From Woeseiaceae bacterium (lineage in GTDB: Bacteria; Pseudomonadota; Gammaproteobacteria; Steroidobacterales; Woeseiaceae): a stretch of 64,000 bases of DNA. Position 1 is the stretch's first letter; every line of letters begins with the position of its first letter. This document shows positions 1-11,130 of the stretch, one piece after another. The stretch covers positions 43,135-107,134 of the forward strand of contig JAJFKU010000002.1 in assembly GCA_021773035.1 (NCBI GenBank), read 5' to 3'. The position numbers were made by a program, and so were the translations under genes. The notes under the pieces were generated by a model, which saw nothing but the letters and a program-made list of their open reading frames with translations, was not told the DNA's origin and searched no databases.

Positions 1-250
1 TGTCGATGCTTTCGTAGCTGTCGGGCGCCGCTGCCGACGCGGTATCGTCGTCTGCCGACGTAGTAGCCGGCTGAGTCGCCGGTCTTGGGCGCGGACCGCT
101 GGATTCACCGAGGTCGATAAGCCTTGCCCCGGGCTGTGGCCGATCGGAATAGTGAACGACGCCGTTCTCATCGGTCCACGTATAAGCTTCCGCGAACGCA
201 GCGGCGGTGGCCAGCAGGCCCAGCAAGACGAAAATCGAGCGTTTTTCCAT
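1..250 (-). CDS. DUF4124 domain protein, partial (C-terminus outside window)
   Basis: The 5' part (about 83 codons) of a leftward gene that runs off the left edge. It begins MEKRSIFVLLGLLATAAAFA, a Sec-type signal peptide, followed by AYTWTDENGVVHYSDRPQPGA. That is the typical start of DUF4124 proteins (Tyr-x-Trp-x-Asp-x-x-Gly ... Tyr-Ser-Asp-x-Pro). The following Pro/Thr/Ser/Ala-rich stretch looks like a linker. DUF4124 proteins are small periplasmic proteins of unknown function, often encoded beside glnA and ntrBC in gammaproteobacteria. It lies downstream of glnA on the same strand, separated by a hairpin. The family call is from sequence pattern only, and no biochemical role can be assigned. 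Confidence 0.8.
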   Translation of the reverse strand, partial: MEKRSIFVLLGLLATAAAFAEAYTWTDENGVVHYSDRPQPGARLIDLGESSGPRPRPATQPATTSADDDTASAAAPDSYESID

Positions 251-293
251 GGGGTTAGCATAGCAGCGTAATCAGGATTTTGGGTAGAATCCA

Positions 294-310
294 GGCGGCA
301 AAATGCCGCC
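294..310 (-). terminator. Hairpin downstream of glnA, possible terminator
   Basis: A perfect 7-bp stem (GGCGGCA / TGCCGCC) with a 3-nt loop lies about 20 bp after the glnA stop codon in the direction of transcription. No strong T-run follows, so it may be a weak terminator or an mRNA-stabilising hairpin. Confidence 0.45.
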
Positions 311-329
311 CGGGTCACACTTTTTGCAC

Positions 330-1739
330 CTACAGGCTGTAATACATGTCGAATTCGACCGGATGCGTGGCCATTCGCAGCCGGGTTACGTCTTCCATCT
401 TCAGGTCGATATAGGCGTCGATCAGGTCGTCACTGAACACTCCGCCAGCCTTCAGGAAGCCCCGGTCCTGATCGAGCGCACCCAGCGCCTCGTCCAGCGA
501 GAATGCAACCAGCTGCAGTTCCTTTTCTTCCTCGGGCGGCAGGTCGTAAAGATCTTTGTCCATTGCATCGCCCGGATGGATCTTGTTCTGGATGCCGTCG
601 AGCCCTGCCATCATCAAGGCAGCGAACGCGAGGTAGGGATTGGCCGTCGAGTCCGGGAACCGCACTTCGACGCGGCGTCCCTTCGGGTTGGCGATGTAGG
701 GTATACGAATCGATGCGGAACGATTGCGCGCCGAGTAGGCCAGTATGGTCGGTGCTTCGAAACCGGGAACCAGTCGCTTGTAGCTGTTGGTTGACGGATT
801 TGCGAAGGCGTTGATCGCTTTGGCGTGTTTGATCACACCGCCGATATAGAACAGTGCCATTTCAGAAAGGCCGCCATAACCGTCGCCCGAGAACAGGTTC
901 TCGCCGTCCTTGAACAGGGACTGATGCACGTGCATGCCGTTGCCATTGTCCCCAACCAGCGGTTTGGGCATAAACGTCGCGGTCTTTCCGTAGGCGTGCG
1001 CAACATTGTGAACGGCGTACTTCATCACCTGAACTTCGTCCGCCTTGCGGATCAAGGTGTTGAATTTAGTACCAATTTCACACTGCCCCGCGGTTCCGAC
1101 TTCATGGTGATGCACTTCGGTCTCGACGCCCATTTCCTCGATAGCGAGGCACATGGACGAACGCAGATCGTGCAATGAGTCGACCGGGGGAACCGGAAAG
1201 TAGCCTCCCTTGACGCCGGGCCGGTGGCCGATGTTGCCCTCTTCGAAATGATGCGACGAACTCCACGCGCCTTCTTCGGAGTCGATCGCATAGGATGCAC
1301 CTTTCATTGCATCCTCCCACTTCACGCTGTCGAAAACGAAGAACTCGTTTTCCGGGCCGAAGAACGCCGCGTCCGCAACGCCGGTCGACTCGAGATACGC
1401 CTGAGCGCGAGCCGCCAGGGAGCGAGGGCAACGATCGTAACCGCGCATGGTAGCCGGTTCCACAACATCGCAGCGAATATTCAGTGTCGTTTCGTCGGTA
1501 AAGATATCGAGCACCGCCGACGCGGCATCGGGCATCAGAATCATGTCCGACTCGTTAATGCCTTTCCAGCCGGAGATCGACGAGCCGTCGAACATCTTGC
1601 CGTCCTCAAAGACGTCGTCGTCGATCGTGTGTGCGGGTACGGTGACGTGTTGTTCTTTGCCGATTGTGTCGGTAAAACGAAAATCGACGAATTTGACCTC
1701 AGCGTCTTTGATGAGGGCGAGTACCTCTGCGGGCGTCAT
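330..1739 (-). CDS. glnA: Type I glutamine synthetase
   Basis: Catalyses ATP-dependent condensation of glutamate and ammonium to glutamine and is the entry point of ammonium assimilation. The 469-residue length matches GSI-beta enzymes. Visible family motifs are DGSSISGW near residue 51, the [11 protein letters not shown] segment near 128, the active-site [14 protein letters not shown] near 209, [10 protein letters not shown] near 265, and a C-terminal [14 protein letters not shown] adenylylation-type segment with the Tyr preceding DLPPEEE near 397. The start has a good Shine-Dalgarno (GGAGG then AAGATCC before ATG). It is transcribed divergently from glyQ and preceded by a sigma-54 promoter and an NtrC-type palindrome, so nitrogen control through NtrBC, and through GlnE adenylylation, is expected. 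The regulator genes are not in the window. Confidence 0.98.
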   Translation of the reverse strand: MTPAEVLALIKDAEVKFVDFRFTDTIGKEQHVTVPAHTIDDDVFEDGKMFDGSSISGWKGINESDMILMPDAASAVLDIFTDETTLNIRCDVVEPATMRGYDRCPRSLAARAQAYLESTGVADAAFFGPENEFFVFDSVKWEDAMKGASYAIDSEEGAWSSSHHFEEGNIGHRPGVKGGYFPVPPVDSLHDLRSSMCLAIEEMGVETEVHHHEVGTAGQCEIGTKFNTLIRKADEVQVMKYAVHNVAHAYGKTATFMPKPLVGDNGNGMHVHQSLFKDGENLFSGDGYGGLSEMALFYIGGVIKHAKAINAFANPSTNSYKRLVPGFEAPTILAYSARNRSASIRIPYIANPKGRRVEVRFPDSTANPYLAFAALMMAGLDGIQNKIHPGDAMDKDLYDLPPEEEKELQLVAFSLDEALGALDQDRGFLKAGGVFSDDLIDAYIDLKMEDVTRLRMATHPVEFDMYYSL

Positions 1740-1810
1740 GGATCTTTCCTCCGGGTGATGAATCGGTCCTAAGAATGACCGCGTCAGGGCGGCCTGTTAA
1801 CACCAGTCAT

Positions 1811-1826
1811 TGCAGAAAGCGTGCCA
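1811..1826 (-). promoter_or_regulatory. Sigma-54 promoter of glnA
   Basis: On the minus strand the sequence TGGCACGCTTTCTGCA matches the RpoN consensus (TGGCAC-N5-TTGCW) with GG and GC in the required 10-nt spacing. It lies about 72 bp upstream of the glnA start codon. This resembles the glnAp2 arrangement of enteric bacteria. Transcription would start about 12 bp further towards glnA. Confidence 0.85.
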
Positions 1827-1888
1827 AAATGGTGCGGGCCGTAAACCCTTGTTTAATAGGTATTTACGCGTGTTACTCAACGGCGGAA

Positions 1889-1905
1889 CGCACCATGTTG
1901 GTGCA
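1889..1905. promoter_or_regulatory. NtrC-binding palindrome (enhancer)
   Basis: GCACCATGTTGGTGC is a perfect dyad (GCACCA-3-TGGTGC), the classical NtrC enhancer sequence, about 64 bp upstream of the sigma-54 promoter relative to glnA. A weaker half-related copy, GCACCATTTTGGCAC (minus strand), overlaps the -24 element and could be a governor or repression site. The strong site lies about 115-130 bp from the glyQ start on the other side. Confidence 0.8.
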
Positions 1906-2019
1906 AACTGTTTTCATACTGCCCCATATTAGTGCAGCGAGCCGCTCAACGCCAGTTTCGGGCCGCAATTCATGACTGAAGCCGTTATACTTCGCGCCTT
2001 TGACGCACCGCGACACACT

Positions 2020-2952
2020 ATGCCCAGCCATTCTTCTTCCGCGCCGCAGAGCTTTCAGGGCCTGATTCTTCGACTACAGGAGTATTGGAGCTCGCGTGGC
2101 TGCGTCATCGTGCAGCCCTATGACATGCCGATGGGTGCCGGAACCTTTCACCCGGCCACATTTTTGCGTGCGGTAGGCCCGGAACCCTGGAGCGCTGCGT
2201 ACGTTCAGCCAAGCCGCCGCCCGACGGACGGGCGCTACGGCGACAACCCGTTTCGCCTGCAGCACTACTACCAGTATCAGGTCGTTCTGAAGCCGTCGCC
2301 GGACGACATACAGGCGATGTACCTCGAATCGCTGGGCGCCATCGGAATCGATCCAACCGTGCACGACATCCGCTTTGTCGAGGATAACTGGGAGTCGCCG
2401 ACGCTCGGTGCCTGGGGGCTGGGCTGGGAAGTGTGGTTAAACGGCATGGAAGTCACGCAATTCACCTACTTTCAGCAGGTGGGTGGCCTGGAGTGCCGAC
2501 CGGTGAGTGGTGAAATAACCTACGGCCTGGAACGTCTCGCAATGTATCTGCAGAATGTAGAGAGCATTTTCGACCTCGTCTGGACCGACGGCCCCCTGGG
2601 CCGTATCACCTACGGCGATGTTTACCACCAGAACGAAGTTGAGCAATCGAGGTACAACTTTGAAGTGGCCGATGTCGACGCACTGTTCGCGACGTTCGAT
2701 CATGCGGAACATGAGGCAGAGCGCCTCATAGGACTGAGTCTTGCTTTGCCCGCCTATGAGCAGATGCTTACGGCGTCGCACACCTTCAACCTGCTCGACG
2801 CGCGGCAGGCAATTTCCGTTACTGAGCGGCAGCGATTTATTCTCCGCGTACGGTCGATGTCGCGCGCGATTTGTGAGGCTTACTACGCCAGTCGGGAGGC
2901 GCTGGGCTTTCCGATGCTTCAGTCCGTTAAGAAACGCGGTGCCGGAAAATGA
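2020..2952 (+). CDS. glyQ: Glycyl-tRNA synthetase alpha subunit
   Basis: Catalytic subunit of the alpha2-beta2 bacterial glycyl-tRNA synthetase. It activates glycine and charges tRNA-Gly together with GlyS. The whole length is diagnostic: [13 protein letters not shown], the motif [20 protein letters not shown] near residue 58, [19 protein letters not shown], and the C-terminal [15 protein letters not shown] chose the ATG at 2020 (310 residues), because the in-frame ATG at 1972 would add 16 non-homologous residues and include the -10 box. Neither start has a strong ribosome-binding site. Its stop overlaps the glyS start by 4 bp (ATGA), so the two are translationally coupled. Confidence 0.96.
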   Translation: MPSHSSSAPQSFQGLILRLQEYWSSRGCVIVQPYDMPMGAGTFHPATFLRAVGPEPWSAAYVQPSRRPTDGRYGDNPFRLQHYYQYQVVLKPSPDDIQAMYLESLGAIGIDPTVHDIRFVEDNWESPTLGAWGLGWEVWLNGMEVTQFTYFQQVGGLECRPVSGEITYGLERLAMYLQNVESIFDLVWTDGPLGRITYGDVYHQNEVEQSRYNFEVADVDALFATFDHAEHEAERLIGLSLALPAYEQMLTASHTFNLLDARQAISVTERQRFILRVRSMSRAICEAYYASREALGFPMLQSVKKRGAGK

Positions 2953-5042
2953 GCGCCGCCGACGACTTTCTTGTCGAGATCGGTACCGAGGAGCTGCCGC
3001 CGAAAGCACTTCGATCCCTGATGCAGGCGTTTGGCGAACTGCTCACTCGCGGTATAGACGATGCCCGGCTTCAACATGCTGAAGTCGCGGTGTTCGCAAG
3101 CCCGCGGCGCCTCGCGGTCCTGATAAGCAAGCTTGCTCAGCAGCAGGAAGACCGCAGACTGCTGCAAAAGGGCCCGCCGCTTAAGGTCGCATTCGACGAA
3201 GACGGCAATGCAACGCCGGCCGCGATCGCGTTTGCGAAAAAGTGTGGTGTCGAGGTTTCCGAACTGGCCAGACAGGAAACAGACAAGGGCGAGTGGCTCA
3301 GCTACGAAGCAACCGAGACGGGCAGGGCAGCGGCTGACCTGTTACCCGCGCTGGTCGAAACGGCACTGGGCGCACTTCCCATACCACGCCGCATGCGCTG
3401 GGGTGCCGGCGACGCTGAATTCGTTCGGCCTGTCCACTGGGTTATTTTACTGCATGGCGAGAAGCCGCTCGACGCGACGATTATGGGCATCGCCGCAGGT
3501 AATACTTCGCGCGGCCATCGATTTCACGCGCCGCAGGCTGTAGCTATCGAGTCACCGGCGAGCTATCTCGAAACGCTGGAGAAGGATGCTTATGTGATAG
3601 CCGACTTCGAGCGACGCCGGGAGATGGTAATAAGCGGCGTTGCCGCGATGGCCGCGACCGCTGGCGGCGTGCCTGTTGGCGAGGCCGGCTTGTACGACGA
3701 AGTCGCTGCCCTGGTCGAGTGGCCGGTTCCCGTACTCGGCAGCTTTGACCCGGAGTTTCTCAAGCTGCCGCGCGAGGTGGTTGTATCGACGCTTACCGGG
3801 CACCAGCGCTATTTTCCGCTGGCCGACAAGGACGGCGGATTATTGGCAAAGTTTATTACCGTTGCCAACCTTGAGAGCAAGGACCCCGACAAAGTCCGCG
3901 AAGGTAATGAGCGGGTCATTCGGCCACGACTGGCCGATGCGGCCTTCTTTTGGTCCGGCGACCGGCAACGGACGCTCGAGAGTCGCCAACAGAACCTCCG
4001 CGAAGTCGTCTACCAGCGCGGCCTTGGCAGTCTGTTTGAAAAGGCCGAACGGGTTGCGGCGATTGCGTCATCGTTATCGAAGGCGCTGGCGCGCGACAGC
4101 AAAGCCGTTGAGCGGGCCGCTTTACTGGCGAAATGCGACCTCGTTACGGGCATGGTCGGCGAATTCCCCGAGTTGCAGGGCGTCATGGGGCGCTACTACG
4201 CCGGCGCTGACGGCGAATCGGATGCGGTGGCCGTAGCAATTGGCGAACAATACCAACCCCGCTTTGCCGGCGACGACCTGCCATCGTCGGGCGATGGGCA
4301 GGTGCTTGCGATCGCCGACAAACTGGATACGCTGGCCGGTGTTTTCTCGCTGGGCAAAAAACCCAGCGGCAATCGTGATCCTTTCGGTCTGCGCCGTGCC
4401 GCCCTCGGGGTTGTCCGGATATTTATCGAGTGTCGACTGGACGCGGATTTGTTGCAGCTTCTCTCGGTCGCTGTCGATACCCAGCCGAAGACTGAACTCA
4501 AGCGCGATGAACTTGCTGCGGACCTGTATGGCTTTATTACCGAGCGGCTGCGGCGCTACTTCCTCGATCGCGACTCCGGGTTGCAGACCGAGACCTTCGA
4601 TTCGGTGATGGCGAGACGGCCGGTATCGCTGCTGGATTTCGACCGGCGCATTGCTGCCGTGCAGACCTTTTCGCACCTGGAGCAAGCGGAGAGTCTTGCG
4701 GCAGCGAATAAGCGCATCGCCAATATCCTGCGAAAGGCGGGCGATCCGGACGACCTGAGTGTCCACAAGCGCTTATTGCAGGACGATGCCGAACTGGCTC
4801 TTTACAGCGCCCTGGAGAGCTCGCGCGAAAAACTTCAGCCGTTGCTGAAAGTTCAGCGCTATGCAGAGGCGCTGAATGAGCTCGCCGACCTTCGCGATGC
4901 CGTCGACCGCTTCTTTGACGACGTCATGGTAATGGTTGACGACGAGGCCATTCGCAACAACCGGCTGGCATTGCTCGGTGAGCTTCGCGCATTGTTCCTG
5001 AACATCGCCGATATCTCGCGATTATCGCTTGGTCAGACATGA
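2949..5042 (+). CDS. glyS: Glycyl-tRNA synthetase beta subunit
   Basis: The beta subunit binds tRNA-Gly and is needed for aminoacylation with GlyQ in the cytoplasm. The 697 residues match the family length. Recognisable parts are the N-terminal [15 protein letters not shown], the HD-domain-like central region, the conserved [22 protein letters not shown] segment around residue 480, and the C-terminal DALR-type anticodon-binding domain with [13 protein letters not shown]. It overlaps glyQ by 4 bp upstream and gmhB by 4 bp downstream, forming a tight operon glyQ-glyS-gmhB-plsC. The order is a common gammaproteobacterial arrangement. No frame problem was seen. Confidence 0.97.
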   Translation: MSAADDFLVEIGTEELPPKALRSLMQAFGELLTRGIDDARLQHAEVAVFASPRRLAVLISKLAQQQEDRRLLQKGPPLKVAFDEDGNATPAAIAFAKKCGVEVSELARQETDKGEWLSYEATETGRAAADLLPALVETALGALPIPRRMRWGAGDAEFVRPVHWVILLHGEKPLDATIMGIAAGNTSRGHRFHAPQAVAIESPASYLETLEKDAYVIADFERRREMVISGVAAMAATAGGVPVGEAGLYDEVAALVEWPVPVLGSFDPEFLKLPREVVVSTLTGHQRYFPLADKDGGLLAKFITVANLESKDPDKVREGNERVIRPRLADAAFFWSGDRQRTLESRQQNLREVVYQRGLGSLFEKAERVAAIASSLSKALARDSKAVERAALLAKCDLVTGMVGEFPELQGVMGRYYAGADGESDAVAVAIGEQYQPRFAGDDLPSSGDGQVLAIADKLDTLAGVFSLGKKPSGNRDPFGLRRAALGVVRIFIECRLDADLLQLLSVAVDTQPKTELKRDELAADLYGFITERLRRYFLDRDSGLQTETFDSVMARRPVSLLDFDRRIAAVQTFSHLEQAESLAAANKRIANILRKAGDPDDLSVHKRLLQDDAELALYSALESSREKLQPLLKVQRYAEALNELADLRDAVDRFFDDVMVMVDDEAIRNNRLALLGELRALFLNIADISRLSLGQT

Positions 5043-5578
5043 GGCTCATTGTTCTCGATCGTGACGGGGTCATCAATCGCGATTCGGCTTCGTTCGTTAA
5101 GTCTGCCGACGAGTGGCTACCGCTGCCTGGCAGTATCGAGGCTATCGCCGCACTTAGCGAGGCTGGGTTTTCGCTGGGTGTCGCCAGCAATCAGTCAGGG
5201 CTTGCGCGCGGCCTGTTCGACCGGGCGGCGCTTGCAGCAATGCATCAAAAAATGCACGACCTGGTACGCGCCGCAGGTGGGTGCATCGAGCGCGTCGTCG
5301 TTTGCAATCACGGACCGGAGGACCACTGTAGCTGTCGGAAACCCGAGCCTGGTTTGTTATACCAGCTCGCAGACTACTTCGACACGGAGCTCAAGGGTGT
5401 TGCCGTTATCGGCGACTCACTGCGTGATCTCCAGGCGGCTGCGGCCACTGGAGCACGGCCCATACTGGTACGCACAGGCAACGGACGGCAAACCGAGGTC
5501 GATCTGCCGCCGGAACTTCGCTCGGTAGATATCTTCGACGATCTGGCAGCTGCGGCAGCATCGCTGATAGCGGAGTAG
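5039..5578 (+). CDS. gmhB: D-glycero-beta-D-manno-heptose-1,7-bisphosphate 7-phosphatase
   Basis: HAD-superfamily phosphatase that removes the C7 phosphate of heptose bisphosphate in ADP-heptose synthesis for the LPS inner core. The nucleophile motif is LDRDGVIN (residues 5-12, DxD), the second motif is VASNQSG near 55, the Cys/His zinc-binding loop CNHGPEDHCSCRKPEPG lies around residues 93-109, and the third motif VIGDSLRDL follows. The zinc loop separates GmhB from histidinol phosphatases. It overlaps glyS by 4 bp and ends 4 bp before plsC. The length (179) is normal. It implies a heptose-containing LPS core. Confidence 0.93.
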   Translation: MRLIVLDRDGVINRDSASFVKSADEWLPLPGSIEAIAALSEAGFSLGVASNQSGLARGLFDRAALAAMHQKMHDLVRAAGGCIERVVVCNHGPEDHCSCRKPEPGLLYQLADYFDTELKGVAVIGDSLRDLQAAAATGARPILVRTGNGRQTEVDLPPELRSVDIFDDLAAAAASLIAE

Positions 5579-5582
5579 GTTC

Positions 5583-6308
5583 TTGTTACGTACGCTACGA
5601 TCAGCCGCTTTTCTTGTTTTTGCTTTTGGCAGCGGTGTTTTGTTCGCGGCAGCGAGCTTCCTGTTTTTTTGGGCGCCGCGCAACTTCCTGTGGGGATTTG
5701 TCAGGAGTTACTGTCGGCTGACACTATGGGCAGGTGATTTTTTTTGCGGCCTGCGGATGGTCGTCGAGGGCCAGGAAAATCTGCCCGACAGCGCCAGTGT
5801 CATCATGATAAAACACACGTCCGCAATAGAAACCTATGGCCATGTGCCGTTCTTTCCGGAAACAACGTGGGTATTAAAGCGCGATATTTTATGGATTCCG
5901 GTTTTCGGCTGGGCGCTGAAGCTCATTTTCCGCCCGATAGCCATTAATCGCAGCGCAGGCCGCCAGGCCGTTAAGCAGGTTATTCAACAGGGCAAGGAGC
6001 GGCTCGCGGCCGGAATCTGGGTGACGGTTTTTCCGGAAGGTACGAGGGTGCCACCCGGCCAGACACGGAAGTACGGCATCAGCGGTGCCGCACTCGCGAA
6101 AGAGGCCGGCGTTCAGATCGTACCGGTCGCCCACAACGCCGGTGATTACTGGCGTCGGCGAGAGCTCACAAAACGGCCCGGGACGATCCGCTTTTGTATC
6201 GGGCCACCGATCGACACCGCCGGACAGACGCCCAAAGAAACCAATCTGCGGGTACAGCGCTGGATCGAAGACAAGATGCGCGAGATAAGCAGCGCCTATA
6301 AACAATAA
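5583..6308 (+). CDS. plsC: 1-acyl-sn-glycerol-3-phosphate acyltransferase (PlsC family)
   Basis: Membrane-bound acyltransferase likely converting lysophosphatidate to phosphatidate. The N-terminal hydrophobic segment lies around residues 8-32. Block I is KHTSAIETY (HX4E, a variant of HX4D common in this subgroup). Block II is around residue 125, and block III is FPEGTRV near 151. The likely start is TTG at 5583, four bases after the gmhB stop, giving MLRTLRSAAFLVFAFGSG. It is the last gene of the glyQ operon, as often seen in gammaproteobacteria. A strong palindrome that can terminate transcription follows the stop directly. The exact acyl acceptor is not provable from sequence. Confidence 0.9.
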   Translation: MLRTLRSAAFLVFAFGSGVLFAAASFLFFWAPRNFLWGFVRSYCRLTLWAGDFFCGLRMVVEGQENLPDSASVIMIKHTSAIETYGHVPFFPETTWVLKRDILWIPVFGWALKLIFRPIAINRSAGRQAVKQVIQQGKERLAAGIWVTVFPEGTRVPPGQTRKYGISGAALAKEAGVQIVPVAHNAGDYWRRRELTKRPGTIRFCIGPPIDTAGQTPKETNLRVQRWIEDKMREISSAYKQ

Positions 6309-6340
6309 AGGGGTCAGAGCCTTTTCGGGCTCTGACCCCT
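6309..6340. repeat. REP-type palindrome GGGGTCAGAGCC, copy 1
   Basis: Perfect 13-bp inverted repeat AGGGGTCAGAGCC / GGCTCTGACCCCT with a 6-nt loop, starting at the base after the plsC stop. It belongs to the same family as copies at 52415, 56797 and 57490. Situated between convergent plsC and the M13 peptidase gene, it could act as a bidirectional terminator as well as a substrate of the RAYT transposase encoded at 56822. Confidence 0.85.
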
Positions 6341-6357
6341 GATATGACGTTGTTCGT

Positions 6358-8403
6358 TTACCAGATTTTGACCCGCTCCGGCGGCGCCAGGTACAACGCG
6401 TCATCTTCGCTGACCTCGAATGCCTCGTAGAACTCTGGTACGTTTCGAACCGCACCGTTCGCACGATACATCGCCGGTGAATGCGAGTCCGTGCCAATCA
6501 ACAAGCGCAAGGATTCATCGCGATATTTGTTACGCCAAACCTGCCCGAAACCGAGAAACACGCGCTGGATGCCGGTAAATCCGTCGATTACAGGCGCTTC
6601 TTCGCCATTGAGGGACATCTGGTAGGCGAGCAGGCCGATACTGATTCCGCCGAGATCGCCGATGTTCTCTCCGAGCGTAAATTCACCGTTTACACTCAGG
6701 TCGTCAAAGGGTCGGTAGGCGTTGTATTGTTCTATCAGGCTCCCGGTACGCACCTCGAATTCTTCGCGGTCGGTGTCGCTCCACCAGTTTCGCATGACCC
6801 CGTCGCCATCGAAGGCGCTGCCGGTGTCGTCGAAACCATGGCCTATTTCGTGGCCGATGACCGCGCCGATACCACCGTAGTTCACGGCATCCTCTGCTTC
6901 CATGTCGAAAAATGGCGGCTGGAGAATGGCCGCCGGAAACACGATTTCGTTCAGCGGTGGCATGTAGTAGGCGTTAACGGTTTGCGGTGTCATGGCCCAT
7001 TCGTTTCTATCCACCGGCCCGCCCTGGCGATCGAGGTAACGCTGATACTCGGCACGCGATGCTCGCTCCACGTTGCCATAGTAGTCGTCAGCTTCGATGT
7101 GCAGCGCCGAATAGTCACGCCACTCGTCCGGATAGCCGATCTTCGGTGTGAACTTGGATAGCTTGTCGAGCGCCTGCGCCTTCGTTTCGTCAGACATCCA
7201 GTCCAGTTCCCTGATGCTTTTTTCATAAGCATTGACCAGATTGCCAACCAGTTCGAGCATGCGCTCTTTCGCTTCGGGTGAAAAATGCCGCTTGACGTAA
7301 ACCTTGCCGACGACTTCGCCGAGCATCCCGTTGACGGAACTGACACCACGACGCCACATAGGCTGTTGTTCTTCAGTACCCGACAAGGCCTTGCCGTAAA
7401 AAGCGAAGTTCTGCTTGTCGAGATCGGCGCTCAGGCGCGAAGCGGTGTTGTTTAGCGCAACCCAATGCAGATAGGTTTTCCAGGTATCAAGATCGGTGTC
7501 GGTAATAATGCCGTCCAGGGCCGTCAGGTAGTCGGTCGTGAACAAAACGATCGATCCCACATCCTGCAAACCTGCCTCCGCCAGGAAACCATCCCAGTTG
7601 AACGCAGGCATTATTCCCGGCAGGTCTTCCAAGGCGACCTTATTGTAGTTCACAGGCCAGTTGCGCGAGTCTTCCTTGCTCATGTTCTGCTCGGCAAGCC
7701 GCGTTTCCAGCGCCATGATTGTTGTCGCGGCAGACGCTCCGTCCGCAAGACCGGCGAGATCGAACATCGTCTCGATGTGCGCAACGTATTTGGCGCGCAG
7801 CCCGGCTGAGGTCTCGTCGTCTTTCAGGTAATACTCACGATCCGGCAATCCCAGCCCGCTTTGTGCCGCGTAAATCATGTAGTACTTCGGATCTTTGAAG
7901 TCAGCAACCTGGCCCAGGGCAAACGGCGCATCGAGATTGCGCTTACCGGTTTCGGCAAAATAGACGGCCAGATCATCGTAATCGGTAATGTTATCGATAC
8001 GATCGAGCTCCGGCTGCAGCGGTGTTATACCTTTCGCATCGCGGGTTTCAATATCCATGTACGAGCGATACAGATCGCCAACCTTCTGCTCGTCGGTTCC
8101 CGTTGCGAAATCTCCGGTCGCCGATTCTTCGATAATGAGTTTGACGTTTTCCTGCGCCTCATCGTTGAGTGAGGCGAATACGCTGTAGCTGGACTTGTCG
8201 GCCGGAATCTCGGTTTCCGCGACCCACCTACCGTTCACGTAAGAGAAAAAGTCCTCTCCCGGTCGGACATTCGTGTCCATATTCACGATCTCGATGCCGG
8301 AGCGCAGCGCTTTCGGTGCTTCTGCGACGGCTTCTTCTTCGGTTTGTTGGCCACATGCCGCGAGCAACAGCAGCGCGACAGCGCCGATTACTGGTTTGTT
8401 CAC
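6358..8403 (-). CDS. M13-family zinc metallopeptidase, lipoprotein
   Basis: Neprilysin/PepO-like endopeptidase of the gluzincin clan. It probably trims oligopeptides in the periplasm or at the outer membrane. It starts with a lipoprotein signal (MNKPVIGAVALLLLAACGQQ, lipobox LAAC). It contains the M13 N-terminal domain starting NVRPGEDFFSYVNGRW, the NAYYMPPLNEIVFPAAIL motif, the zinc site VIGHEIGHGFDDTGS (HExxH near residue 510), the downstream ENIGDLGG (third zinc ligand Glu), and a C-terminal tail ending in W as in the family. The GTG start has a strong GGGGAG ribosome-binding site. 681 residues is normal. It is monocistronic between gyrB and the REP palindrome. Confidence 0.94.
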   Translation of the reverse strand: MNKPVIGAVALLLLAACGQQTEEEAVAEAPKALRSGIEIVNMDTNVRPGEDFFSYVNGRWVAETEIPADKSSYSVFASLNDEAQENVKLIIEESATGDFATGTDEQKVGDLYRSYMDIETRDAKGITPLQPELDRIDNITDYDDLAVYFAETGKRNLDAPFALGQVADFKDPKYYMIYAAQSGLGLPDREYYLKDDETSAGLRAKYVAHIETMFDLAGLADGASAATTIMALETRLAEQNMSKEDSRNWPVNYNKVALEDLPGIMPAFNWDGFLAEAGLQDVGSIVLFTTDYLTALDGIITDTDLDTWKTYLHWVALNNTASRLSADLDKQNFAFYGKALSGTEEQQPMWRRGVSSVNGMLGEVVGKVYVKRHFSPEAKERMLELVGNLVNAYEKSIRELDWMSDETKAQALDKLSKFTPKIGYPDEWRDYSALHIEADDYYGNVERASRAEYQRYLDRQGGPVDRNEWAMTPQTVNAYYMPPLNEIVFPAAILQPPFFDMEAEDAVNYGGIGAVIGHEIGHGFDDTGSAFDGDGVMRNWWSDTDREEFEVRTGSLIEQYNAYRPFDDLSVNGEFTLGENIGDLGGISIGLLAYQMSLNGEEAPVIDGFTGIQRVFLGFGQVWRNKYRDESLRLLIGTDSHSPAMYRANGAVRNVPEFYEAFEVSEDDALYLAPPERVKIW

Positions 8404-8589
8404 AATTACTCCCCTTATAGAGTCCTGTTAGCTCTGGCTTTTGCCACAGCCCAAAGGTATTCGATGCCTTAGGCTCTTTTTTGGTTGCATCGGTAATCGA
8501 TCTGTCTTGGCGCAGTGAGGTGAAGGTGGACAAAAAGTCACTAAAATCGCCAATATTGCGCTTATTTGCTGCGGACAGGCCTCGAAAGT

Positions 8590-11061
<2,472 letters not shown>

Positions 11062-11130
11062 TCAAAACACGGCCTTTGCCGCCGCTTCAAATCTTTCTTT
11101 TTTAAGGTGTTTTGGGCTTTCCGCGCGGGG

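Larger units (their letters stand above)
1740..2019. promoter_or_regulatory. Divergent glnA/glyQ intergenic region
   Basis: This 280-bp gap holds the glnA sigma-54 promoter and NtrC sites. On the plus strand TATACT at 1986-1991 is a plausible sigma-70 -10 box for glyQ, with a poor -35. No other gene is seen. Glycyl-tRNA synthetase genes may carry leader controls, but I could not recognise one here. Confidence 0.5.

Noticed and set aside
6309..6340. Simple rho-independent terminator explanation for copy 1
   Set aside because: It may terminate transcription, but the identical core at three other places, including within an operon and around a RAYT gene, shows it is a dispersed repeat first.
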